DNA of 64,000 nt from Capillidium heterosporum (lineage: Eukaryota; Entomophthoromycota; Entomophthoromycetes; Entomophthorales; Capillidiaceae). The stretch is taken from contig WBMQ01000008.1 in assembly GCA_016630905.1 (NCBI GenBank), positions 1,426,001 to 1,490,000 on the forward strand. Direction: 5' to 3'. Each line of letters starts with the position of its first letter. Position 1 is the stretch's first letter. This document shows positions 44,244 through 54,221 of the stretch, piece by piece. Both the position numbers and the translations under genes were made by a program. The notes beneath the pieces are model-generated. The model was not told the origin of the DNA. It made no database searches and saw nothing but the letters and a program-made list of their open reading frames with translations.

Positions 44244-44820
44244 GTCTATTTTTAGTTCCTATGAGTTAAAGTGTTTCATTTTTGAGCGGTAGATGGGATT
44301 TTTTCACTTTGTTGGCTTTTCATTTTGGCACTTTGACATACATAGATGCTATATATCCATTATTCTTTATTATGGAGCGGACTTTAATTTTATAATTTAT
44401 TGATTAATTTTAATGCTGGTATTATATCGACTTACCTTTCCCTGCTTTACGCAAAAATACTATTCTGGTACACGAAACACAGCTTACAACTTGAGAACTT
44501 AGGGTCACCATTCTTTACCTTTGATTCCAAGCAGTTCCAGTAGCATGGGTAGGTGAAAAGTATACTTCTGGTATAAATTTATACCATTGGCTTCATATAT
44601 AATGATAGTTCTAAATTGCAGTCCAAAGGTTTTTATAAATGCGAATTTCACCTACAAAGTTGTGCTTGTTTCGGCTTAAACTCAAATCTCAACGAATCCC
44701 AAAGAAAACAGTTTGAGTTTAAATAAAAAATGGGTATATGATTTTGTATAGACTAATAACCTGCATAAACTGGTAAAGCATTTCAAAGTGTATGAAAATC
44801 GAATAATTTTTATTGGAACG
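44244..44820. other. Spacer between NTF2 and the NNGG gene cluster
   Basis: About 0.6 kb, AT-rich; the 3' flank of ntf2. No gene. Confidence 0.4.
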
Positions 44821-46005
44821 TAAGTTAGAATTAGTATACTCCCTTATTAAGGGTTGACTATCGAAAGTAATATTAGTTGCAGTTAGCTTAGTGGTGGTGT
44901 GCAAGTACGTCAGCATGGACGTCAGCATCAACCAAGGCATGACCATGGTGATCTTTTAGAACCTTGGCCTTGGCATCGACGTCGGCTACTCCCTTAGGAC
45001 CTAATACATCAGCCTTAACATCAGCATCAACTAAAGCACCACCATGGCGGTTCTTCAAAACATCAGCCTTGGCATCGACATTGGCTACGCCTTTGGGACC
45101 TAGGATGTTGGCGTCGACATCGGCTTTTAACAGAGAGTTACCATGACCGTCATTGAGGACGTCGGCTTTGACACAGAGGTTGATGAGTCCGTTTGGAATG
45201 CAGGGTTTTTTGCCACCATGACCACCATGACCGCCGTGACCTCCGTGACCTCCGTTGTTGCCTCCGTTATTGCCACCATTATTACCACCGTTATTACCGC
45301 CATTGTTGCCACCATTGTTACCACCGTTATTACCGCCATTGTTGCCACCATTGTTACCTCCGTTGTTACCTCCATTATTTCCTCCAGGGTAGCCGCCGTG
45401 ATGGCCATTATGTCCGTGGTGTCCATGATGTCCACCATTATTTCCACCATGATGTCCATGATGTCCATTATTTCCATCATGATGGTTCCCATAGTGATCG
45501 TCATCGTCATGATCGTTGTAATGCGAATCGTCACCTCCGTAGTGGGGCCTATTGTTTGAGTTGTTGCCGTAGTTGGGTACTGATGGAGTGTACTTTGGCG
45601 GCTGCATGTTGTAGGTAGGGATGGCTTGGAACAAAGCAGCAGAGCTTAGGAGGAGGAGTAGGGATGTAGTGGGATGCATGTTCGATTATTTATTTAGGTA
45701 TTACTATTTTTATTAGTTAGTTGGAACTGTTCGATATGTAGAAATTGCTGACAAGTTCGTCGACTTTTATACTGCTCGATATATTTTAACGACGCCTATA
45801 CGAAATATTAAATTAATCGTATTTCGGTAAGCAGAAATAGGGGACAAAAGAGTTAGAGCTAAAAAGCTTAACAAAAATCAGGAGGCTATTAGAATGAGGT
45901 AGAGTTTCATTTTAGGTTACTACTTCTCCACATATGTGGTAGAAACTTTAATTTCGAGACCTTAGCTTTGCAAAATCTTGATTGAAGGTCACTTTAGTTT
46001 GCTTT
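44821..46005 (+). repeat. Left arm of the second inverted repeat (IR2)
   Basis: Pairs with 54222-55421 as reverse complement. It covers NNGG gene 1, about 65 bp of 3' flank and 326 bp of upstream region. The arms differ by a few transitions and by in-frame length changes inside the repeat-coding part, which make the right arm 15 bp longer. Sequence identity stops sharply at both ends. Confidence 0.9.
44888..45679 (-). CDS. Secreted NNGG-repeat protein 1
   Basis: Intronless, 263 residues. Signal peptide (about 1-20, MHPTTSLLLLLSS), a PPKYTPSVPNYG linker, a His/Asp-rich acidic part, a run of about eleven NNGG repeats flanked by YPGG and HGG units, a short KKPCIPNGLINLC core, and a C-terminal domain of alternating KADVLGPKGVA and KADVLKNRHGGAL repeats of about 16-17 residues that look like a beta-solenoid. 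Ends in AHHH. Family unrecognised; probably a cell-surface or matrix protein. TATAAAAG at 45771-45764. Nearly the same as gene 4 at 54548-55354 (differences include YNM/YNV and HDDDD/HNDDD). Confidence 0.85.
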   Translation of the reverse strand: MHPTTSLLLLLSSAALFQAIPTYNMQPPKYTPSVPNYGNNSNNRPHYGGDDSHYNDHDDDDHYGNHHDGNNGHHGHHGGNNGGHHGHHGHNGHHGGYPGGNNGGNNGGNNGGNNGGNNGGNNGGNNGGNNGGNNGGNNGGNNGGHGGHGGHGGHGGKKPCIPNGLINLCVKADVLNDGHGNSLLKADVDANILGPKGVANVDAKADVLKNRHGGALVDADVKADVLGPKGVADVDAKAKVLKDHHGHALVDADVHADVLAHHH

Positions 46006-46976
46006 TTGGCAACAAGGTCTAGGTGTTGGATATTTATTCGATTTACTTTACAAAACAGGCTACTTCTCCACCAGAAATGGATGAAAAGCTACAATGTGAA
46101 TTTCAAAATATTTCTCTGCTTTCTACGTTATATTAAACCAGTTCTATTAACTTCCAGATATGTAAACCTGCCAACCTCTATTCTAAATTGGATTTTATTA
46201 TAGGCTGGGTTTCGACTTCACTATGCTCCTGGGTCGTTGGCCGTAGGTGCATGCAAATCACCATAAAAACAAACGTTTTGGCCTTGGAAAAAACCTATCA
46301 ACTTGAGTCTAGCTGCTATTCTGCAACAAAACCTCGACAGGTTTACTAATGCAAGTGCCATATATATTGATATTTCTCTGGAAGCCTTAAATTTCGCCTA
46401 CTTTTACCAATTTTGATAAAGCATCCTTCGTTTACTTAGAAGTTGGATATTCTTGCTGCATATAGTTAGAGTTAAAGTGATCGATTAGCTGGTACCTTTA
46501 ATATAAAAAGGTAGGTGATGGGGGAGCTTTATGTGGTATCAAAGATGTGAAATATATGCATGTACCTCCCATTGAAAGTGAGCTAACTAGCTAAATAGTA
46601 GAGATATCCTAAACATCAAGCATCAAATATAAAAGTCCGATGAAAATACTTTATCGTAAAAAATATTGAGATGTATCTTACAAAGAACCTAAACTCCAAT
46701 CCTTTTACCAAATTTATAAAGCAGTGTATAGCGTGTATCTCAAATAAACAACTTTATAGATGGGTAAATTGAAATTACGATGTCATTTAAATCTATAAAT
46801 AAACTATATAATATTTGAAGGATTAGGTGAAGGTAGCCAAAGTGTATCCATGGATTTATTTGGATAATAGTTCATATCGAAATGATACACCACTTCCAAA
46901 GTATATAAATATTGAACAAATTTTATTGAAGCGTAGAAGGCTAAGGATTGATGGGCCATTTTTCTGCCAAAGGCGG
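45680..46976. promoter_or_regulatory. Promoter region of NNGG gene 1
   Basis: On the reverse strand: TATAAAAG (45771-45764) and a perfect 12-bp palindrome CCACATATGTGG (45928-45939) about 250 bp before the ATG. The IR2 arm ends at 46005. The remaining 1 kb is AT-rich without a gene; the 3' end of a decayed paralogue begins at 46977. Confidence 0.5.
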
Positions 46977-47156
46977 TTACCAAACGGCAGTATTCAAATA
47001 TATACTAAGAAGCCCAGTAATTTTGCAGGGTTTATCACCGCTGTTACTGTTATTAGGCTTCGATAATGTATGGTTTATTGGTTGAAAGTCAGAGGTAGGA
47101 ACGGCTTGAACTAGAGCATACGAGCTTAGGTGATGTAAGAAGGTGGTAGGATACAT
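46977..47156 (-). pseudogene. Relic of an NNGG-family gene
   Basis: From an ATG at 47156 the reverse strand reads MYPTTFLHHLSSYALVQAVP, then FQPINHTLSKPN, NSNSGDKPC and a short end with GLLSIYLN. This matches the family's signal peptide, PPxYTPSxPNYG linker, KKPC and GLINLC core, but the acidic part, NNGG run and solenoid are missing. Promoter sequence near 47236-47260 (TCGTCGCTTTTTATACT on the plus strand) still resembles that of NNGG gene 1. Confidence 0.7.
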
Positions 47157-48674
47157 ATTGAACTGTTTATTTTTTAGTTTGAATTCGATATTATTGGGCA
47201 GGTTCATTTGATGCTGTAGCTTAGAAGCGAGCTCGTCGCTTTTTATACTACGTAGTACTTTTAACAGCATCCAAATGATATATTGAATTTATTATTTTCG
47301 ATAGGTAGGTGTATGCAAGCTAGAGATTAGGCTATATATATAATTAAAGTCAGAGACCTATATATAAAGCTAACTTCAATTAAAGCTCTGCTTCCCTATT
47401 CTATGCGATATAAACTGGTAAAGAATTCTAGTTTGAGAAACTGAACTTGCAAAAGTCGACTGAAGTTCATACCAGCCTGCCTACTGCTTACTGGACAAAC
47501 TCTCTTTAGGTAATCATTTTGAAGGGGTACTTTTGGAGTTTCCAGCTTACATGTCTTATATATATTACTTTTATCAACTGGTGCTTCGGTTGGAATGGAA
47601 CTGATGTATTAGTGCAGCACATAAAGCCTCGATGTGCACAAGTAGGCATAGATCCATCTAATACCCATTGTTTATATGAGTTGGAAAAGTCAGAGTTCGA
47701 AAACTGGAGGTGAACTCGATTAACTCTATTAAACAGATTACCTTTATCAGATGTATGCAAACGACTATTATATAAATTTACTTGATTCCCTACAACAAAA
47801 ATTTGCAAGTACTCTAACTAATGTTGGTTGACTTAAATGTACGCCAACCTGCAAATCTTCAACCCATTTAACATCCTATAACTTGCTACCTTTTACTTTA
47901 TTATGTTTCTGGATCATCGATTAAGGTTAGCGTGGCCATAAAAGTTTCTTGCTATGGAAGCGGCAAATATCCCAACTAGATATTCTTTTTTATCAATTTA
48001 CTCAAACCTAGTTGACTGCCCAGTAGAAAGCTTCAAAAATATACTAAATATGGTAGCTGGTATCTTGGCTAGCTTTTGAATATCAAACCATTAATCTACT
48101 TCCTAGCAGGTACTGTTTGCCATCCTGTTTTCGTTTAATTGTCACTGTTCAAAGTGTACAATAAGAATGGATCTAAAATAATTAAAGTAGACACGAAAGA
48201 TTGTCAATTATAATTAAATCAAACTTTGATATTGAGATGGTGGCCGTTTACTTAAAACTAAGAGTGCACCGGTAGCTCTACATAATTGAATGGGATGTCC
48301 TGCCTAAGTAGTAGGCTTAAAGCCTAGAGCAAAATTCAGGTTGCAAAGTAGAATCTTGCTTGCATCCAATATGTTTAGTCCTATAGATCGGAGAAGCCAG
48401 ATCAAAGTTGAAGTGGATGTTAGTAAACCAATTGCACATTAGCTCAAAAGCTTAGATAGCCAGTAAAGCTGACTTTGACCTAAAATCAATCAATGGATCC
48501 ACGGTATCATATAAACTTTTCCAACCTACTAGCACAATACTTTATATTTCACCTTTCAAGACCCGTTGTGCCTAATCACTATCACAGATTTACCCTGCAG
48601 AAGCCTTTAGGGCTGCCAAGCTCTACCTTTTATCTCCATTACATTAACAAACCTAAAAATATCGAACAGCGTTA
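47157..48674. other. AT-rich spacer
   Basis: About 1.5 kb. A stretch near 48290-48470 resembles the repeat found upstream of the other NTF2 copies. No gene recognised; overlapping short frames near 47506-47808 have no motifs. Confidence 0.4.
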
Positions 48675-49140
48675 GTACCGTTGCTAAGGTGTTTTTCGAA
48701 CCATTTTATAAAACGATCAATACAAATATAATCATACTACACTCAGCATACATAAAATTGGTCCTTCAGCTACTAGCCTTAAATTTCAAGGCCACAAGTT
48801 GACATACCAAGGTGAATTCGTTCTGAGAATCAATTAAATATTAAAGAAGTACCAGATACTTCACTTGATATGTGTAAAACTTCATCCCTTAACTAGCTCA
48901 TTACCTCTTTTAGGACTCACGCTTCTGTAATCTGAAGTTTGTGCCACAAAGCTTCAGTTATGAAGTGAAAGTTCCAAGTTCATTTGTATTTTAGTGCCGG
49001 TCAGCTCACCGGAAGTTTTATTTGGATGATATCGTTAAGTTTTATGTAGACCGACCTTTACAATCAACCGTTGAAACTTACACTGTATTTTACCAGGTAT
49101 TAGAGGGTGAAAATTATTGTATCAGGTATATCACATTGTA
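48675..49140 (+). pseudogene. Decayed NTF2 copy 2
   Basis: Pieces of NTF2 in order but in shifting frames: VAKVFFEPFYKTINTN (exon 1), KLTYQGEF and ILKKYQ (exon 2), a region with FSYEVKVPSS (exon 3), and VDRPLQSTVETYTVFYQV followed by YCIRY (exon 4). Stops and shifts interrupt every exon. Unlike decayed copy 1 it keeps remains of exon 4, so the two decayed copies are separate events or decayed differently. Confidence 0.65.
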
Positions 49141-49897
49141 TATAAATTCAGCTTAATAAATTTGGCATCGGTTTTCTATTTATAAGGTCCTTTATTTGCG
49201 ACTAGTTATTCTTAATTGAATGTTTTAGTTTTTATCTCTTATTTTATATACTATATAGTTTTCTATACTTTGACCGGTATCTATTTTATATTTTGGCTAT
49301 AGGTCTTTTGGATAAAGGCAGAGTAAATCAGAATCAAAATAGTGCTGATTATAGTGGAAGTTAATGGTTACTTGATAGATATACGTTTTATTCCAATAAA
49401 ATTGCCTTATTATGATACTTTCATTATTTTGGCTCAGGTATTTTGAATACATGAACCAATCTTAGAAGTTTAGGTGGTCCTATATCACATGCGGTAGCTT
49501 TTGGTTTGAAGTTGGATGGTATTGGTACTTGAAAAGTTTACTCAGCTTAGGGTAATATAATGCTGCTGTTTATATTTTGCCATTGTGCCATATATATAGC
49601 TAAACAACTTTTAAAGTAAGGCCAGATTCAATTGTAAAACTGAACTAAACTTTTACATCCAGATTAAATCTTTTGTAGATTCTATAGTATGGCATTTTAA
49701 GTTTGGTAAAATCATATATATATAAACTTGAGTAAATTATCTTACGACAAACTAATACAATTCTATTTAAATAAAAGTAGGCAAAGTATATGGATATTGG
49801 ATAGAATTTTTATTAAACGTATTGGGTAAGTTAGGAATTAATGTGCTCCTTGAAAAAGGTTAGCTATCGGAAGTGAGCAGGGTTAGTTACAGTTAGC
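49141..49897. other. AT-rich spacer
   Basis: About 0.75 kb, AT-rich, 3' flank of NNGG gene 2. No gene recognised. Confidence 0.4.
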
Positions 49898-50794
49898 TTA
49901 ATGCCGTCCAAGTACGTCGGCTTGAACGTCAGCATCAACCAAAGCATGACCATGGTGGTCTTTTAGAACCTTGGCTTTAGCATCAACGTCGGCTACTCCC
50001 TTAGGACCTAATACATCAGCCTTAACATCAGCATCAACTAAAGCACCACCATGGCGGTTCTTCAAAACATCAGCCTTGGCATCGACATTGGCTACACCTT
50101 TGGGTCCAAGTACATCAGCCTTGACATCAGCATCTAGGAGAGAGCCACCTTTACTGTTCTTGAGGACATCAGCTTTAACACCGAGGTTAAGGAGCCCTTT
50201 GCAACGGTTGAGGAGGTCTAAATCGATATCGGCGTTGAGGAGGGGACCTAAGTTAAGGCCGATACCGAGATTGAGCAGACCGTTACGCCTAGTACAGGGA
50301 TTGATGCCACCGTTACCGCCATTGTTTCCACCATTATTCCCACCGTTATTACCGCCATTGTTTCCACCATTATTACCACCATTGTTTCCACCGTTATTAC
50401 CGCCATTGTTTCCACCATTATTCCCACCGTTATTACCGCCATTGTTTCCACCATTGTTGCCACCGTTATTACCACCATTATTACCACCATTGTTTCCACC
50501 ACTATTGCCACCGTTGTTTCCACCCGGATATCCACCGTGATGGCCATGATTTCCGTGATGTCCATGGTGGCCACCATTGTTTCCGCCAGGATAGCTGCCA
50601 TTATGGTCGTCGTCATCGTGATCATCATAATGTGAATCATCGCCTCCAAAGTGAGGTTTATTGTTCGAATTATTGCCATTACCATAGTTTGGTACTGATG
50701 GCGTATAACTTGGTGGTTGTGGATTATAGGTAGGAGCGGTTTGGAACAGAGCCATAGAGCTTAAGAGGAGGAGTAAGGATGTAGTAGGATGCAT
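49898..50794 (-). CDS. Secreted NNGG-repeat protein 2
   Basis: Intronless, 298 residues, the longest family member. Signal peptide (about 1-20), PPSYTPSVPNYG linker, acidic His/Asp part, a long NNGG run (including one NSGG), then a core that differs from the other copies: CTRRNGLLNLGIGLNLGP and a DIDLDLLNRCKGLLNLG insertion before the alternating KADVL repeats. It has an extra KADVL unit and ends DVLGRH instead of AHHH. TATAAAAG at 50897-50890. Presumably secreted; family unrecognised. It lies between the IR2 arms and is oriented like gene 1. Confidence 0.85.
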   Translation of the reverse strand: MHPTTSLLLLLSSMALFQTAPTYNPQPPSYTPSVPNYGNGNNSNNKPHFGGDDSHYDDHDDDDHNGSYPGGNNGGHHGHHGNHGHHGGYPGGNNGGNSGGNNGGNNGGNNGGNNGGNNGGNNGGNNGGNNGGNNGGNNGGNNGGNNGGNNGGNNGGNNGGNGGINPCTRRNGLLNLGIGLNLGPLLNADIDLDLLNRCKGLLNLGVKADVLKNSKGGSLLDADVKADVLGPKGVANVDAKADVLKNRHGGALVDADVKADVLGPKGVADVDAKAKVLKDHHGHALVDADVQADVLGRH

Positions 50795-52366
50795 GTTGAA
50801 CTATTGTTATTTAGAGTTAGTATTATTATTTTGCTGATGCTTTATTAATTAGATTTGAGCTGTTATATTTTTGTAGGTAAATTGATCGACTTTTATAGGT
50901 CCTACAAAAATTCAACGGTATCAATACGAAGTTGTATAGCTTATTGCGCTTCAGTAAGTATGCAGGGATAGGGGGTAGGCGTTAGTGCTAAAAGGTCTTA
51001 ATGGGAATCAGGAGTCTATTGAAATAAAAAGAAGCTTCTTTTAAGGTTACTACTTCTCCATAGTCTTGTGGTATAACTTTAATTTCGAGAATGTACTATT
51101 TACATAAATTTATTCGAGCTCAGTTTAGTTTGCTTTTATGGGACGGTCTGGGAGCCGAAGTAGTGCTTGATTAATTTATAGGATGGAGGTTGAATATTCA
51201 TTAGAAATATATAAAAGTTGCTATATAAATTTGAAATATGTTTCCTATACGAATGTTTCTGAAAAACTCGTAGTCTATTATATATCGAATTGGTTGAGTT
51301 TTAGATATATTGGCTTTTCAGCCTATTTAGCATGCTACAATAAACTACTTTCTGACTTGCTGCTCCATTCGGTAAAAGTAGTACTTTCTACAGCAAAACT
51401 TCTATAAAATTAGACAATTTTACCAAGCATAACTGTAATTCCATTTTAGGTTATCGGTTAAAGGTTAACAAGGACCTGCAATTTAATTATTTGCGAAATT
51501 GCAAAATATAGAGTAGTTGAGAAACTGTGTATATCCAATCCGGTTATTTAGTATAGCAGTAGTTTATAAGAACTAGCATCTCAGCTCTTACTACAATTAG
51601 CCTTCAGCAATAGAAAAGCATCAGTGATTTATCCACAAATACCGAAAACCTCGGCTTTGCAGCTCCAACAAAATCTTTAAACGAAAAGACCCATACCAAA
51701 AGCTTATACCTAAGTTAATTACTTTATTACTATGGTAGAGTGGCTGTACTCCTAAGTATCTAAAAATACATAGCTTCCGTTTTGAGCTACATATATAGCC
51801 TTTCAAAATAATCTATTTTTAAAATCCAAGTATATCCTCGGTATTCCTATACTAGGCTCAAGTCTCATACTGCACTGTTCAGTAAAACCGTGCAAATTTT
51901 CATAATGTCAATTATAAAAACATGCACCTTTCCGAACGGAGTAGTGGTCCTTTTAAAGTAAACTAAGACCCATAATCCGGAGAAGTAAAGTTAAATTAAT
52001 TTAAAGTTAGAAGGTTAAAGATACTCCTTGAAAGGGGCCGGCTCAGTACATCATCTTTACAACCCGTATATCTCGAAAGCTCAAACCTGCTCTCACAAAA
52101 CATGTGGGAAAACACAGTAACTTTAAACGAACTTTATAATTGCTCTGGTGGACTCCTGACTTTTGCTAAGCTTTTTAGCTTTAAGTTTTTTGGACCCCTA
52201 TCCCTGCTTACCAAAATATATCAAATTTAATATATCGTATGTATACCGTTAAAATATGTAACAAAGTATAAAAACCAACGGAACTTCCAACAAAATAGGT
52301 ATATTGAATAGTTCAAATATAACTAATAAAAATTTTAATTTCAGGCTAAATAATAAATAGTTCAGC
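50795..52366. promoter_or_regulatory. Shared divergent upstream region of NNGG genes 2 and 3
   Basis: About 1.6 kb between divergent genes. Each side has a TATA box about 100 bp from its ATG (50897-50890 and 52267-52274) and a diverged version of the IR1-independent promoter block seen in IR2, with TACTTCTCCA...TTTAATTTCGAGA on the left (about 51050-51085) and a weaker inverted match near 52070-52190. The two halves are therefore themselves an old inverted duplication. Frames at 51183-51407 and 51621-51806 show no motifs. Confidence 0.5.
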
Positions 52367-53038
52367 ATGCATCCCACTACGTCTCTACTCCTCTTAGTAA
52401 GCGCTCTGGCTCTGTTCCAATCGGCCCCTACCTATGGTTCACAACCCCCAAGCTATACACCATCAAAGCCAAACTACGGCAATAATGATGGTCATAATGG
52501 CGGAAATCACGGAGGCTACCCTGGAGGCAATAACGGTGGAAATCATGGCGGTAACAATGGAGGAAATAACGGTGGTAACAATGGAGGTAATAATGGTGGC
52601 AATAACGGAGGCAACAATGGAGGAAATAACGGTGGTAACAATGGCGGTAATAACGGTGGTAATAATGGTGGTAATAACGGTGGCAACAATGGAGGTCACG
52701 GTGGTCATGGTGGCAAAAAACCCTGCATTCCAAACGGACTCATCAACCTCTGCGTCAAAGCTGACGTCCTCGACGATGGACATGGTAACTCTCTATTGAA
52801 CGCTGACGTTGATGCCAACGTTCTGGGTCCCAAAGGCGTAGCCAATGTCGATGCCAAGGCTGATGTTTTGAAGAACCGCCATGGTGGTGCTTTGGTTGAT
52901 GCTGATGTTAAGGCTGATGTATTAGGTCCTAAGGGAGTAGCCGATGTCGATGCCAAGGCCAAGGTTCTAAAAGACCACCATGGTCATGCTTTGGTTGATG
53001 CTGACGTCCATGCTGACGTACTTGCACACCACCACTAA
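52367..53038 (+). CDS. Secreted NNGG-repeat protein 3
   Basis: Intronless, 223 residues, the shortest intact member. Signal peptide (about 1-20), PPSYTPSKPNYG linker, almost no acidic His/Asp part, NNGG run with NHGG variants, KKPCIPNGLINLC core and the alternating KADVL repeats ending in AHHH. The last 200 bp or so are nearly identical in DNA to the other copies. TATAAAAA at 52267-52274. Presumably secreted; family unrecognised. Confidence 0.85.
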   Translation: MHPTTSLLLLVSALALFQSAPTYGSQPPSYTPSKPNYGNNDGHNGGNHGGYPGGNNGGNHGGNNGGNNGGNNGGNNGGNNGGNNGGNNGGNNGGNNGGNNGGNNGGNNGGHGGHGGKKPCIPNGLINLCVKADVLDDGHGNSLLNADVDANVLGPKGVANVDAKADVLKNRHGGALVDADVKADVLGPKGVADVDAKAKVLKDHHGHALVDADVHADVLAHHH

Positions 53039-54221
53039 GTAACTGTAATTAATCCTACTTTCTCTAGCTACTTTTACAATTGGTGGCACATTAATTCTTG
53101 CTTCTACGCTCCCAATAAAAATTTTATTCATTTTTATTCTTACTCTCTCATAAATTTGACCTTATATAAATATGTTGACTCTATTTAAGCTATTATGGAG
53201 AGTTTATCTATTTATATATTGCCAACTTCAAATATCTAAGTTTTGAAGTTGTAAATGGAGGTTAGAAGCTGGAGCAAGTACTCAGAACCTTGTCGTCAGA
53301 TTAGACACAGTTGGTTGAAAGGCATTGCATATACTTTGATGGATCTCAAAAGCTTGTAGTGACGTTGTCACGTTTGGATCTAGAGTATTATGTAACTGAA
53401 TTTGATACTCCAACTTTGGAGGTAGGTGGTATACTGCGACAATGCCAAAGTTGGTTGATATCTGTCTGTAAAGTACATATTTCCCGACAAAGAGTGGGTC
53501 AAAGTTCTTTATATCTTGAGGCTTGATAGTGGAAGTGTCATTTTGAAAAGTTTCGAGTCAATAGGGGCTGTATTTACTTTTTAACTAGACTACTGTAATG
53601 AAAAGGTAAATACTATGTTATACACTTAGGTTAAATCTAATGTTTGGGCTCAAATTCTCGACATCGACTTTGGCTTTGTTCAACACCTACTCAAAACTCT
53701 AGATGCTGGCCAATGGGTGGACTACCAAGTACAAGGAATAAACCTATAGCAAGTAACTGCAGCTAGTGAAGCTATCCTTTTGAAAGCGAGGGCAATTTCG
53801 ATTGCCTTTCATATCCTTGCTAATTGCTAACTGATGGCTCAATAGACGTAGTGAATTCAAAGTCTAGCCCATTATATCAAGCCATTTAACTAAACCAACC
53901 TATATATTGAAGCCTATGGATGTCAATCAATTTGATTAGAAGTAATATACGAGATTTTCAGTAAAGAATGTAGGAAAATATTTTATAATTCACATATAAG
54001 TCATTTACATGCGCTCAGTCAAAAGTTGAATTTTGCTTTGTAGAGAAACCCAGCACTTTCCCATCTTCTATGCCAGCGGTATTTAGATAATTGAGGTATA
54101 CCCACATTTACACGATACATTATAATCTCTTAACATACCTCAGTATATCATATTAAAAGTATATGCAAATATGGATATATCCACAGAAGTTCGGATACCA
54201 CTGTTTTAGATCCAGTCCCAT
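53039..54221. other. Spacer between NNGG genes 3 and 4
   Basis: About 1.2 kb. No gene supported; the frame at 53311-53526 shows no motif. Ends at the IR2 right-arm boundary (54222). Confidence 0.4.

Noticed and set aside
45143-45618. Long frames opposite the NNGG genes (also near 50248-50685, 52428-52799, 54609-55115)
   Set aside because: They are antisense or frame-shifted readings of GGN/AAY repeats, consisting of His/Tyr/Cys or Thr/Ile/Met runs; the sense frame has the signal peptide and conserved domains.
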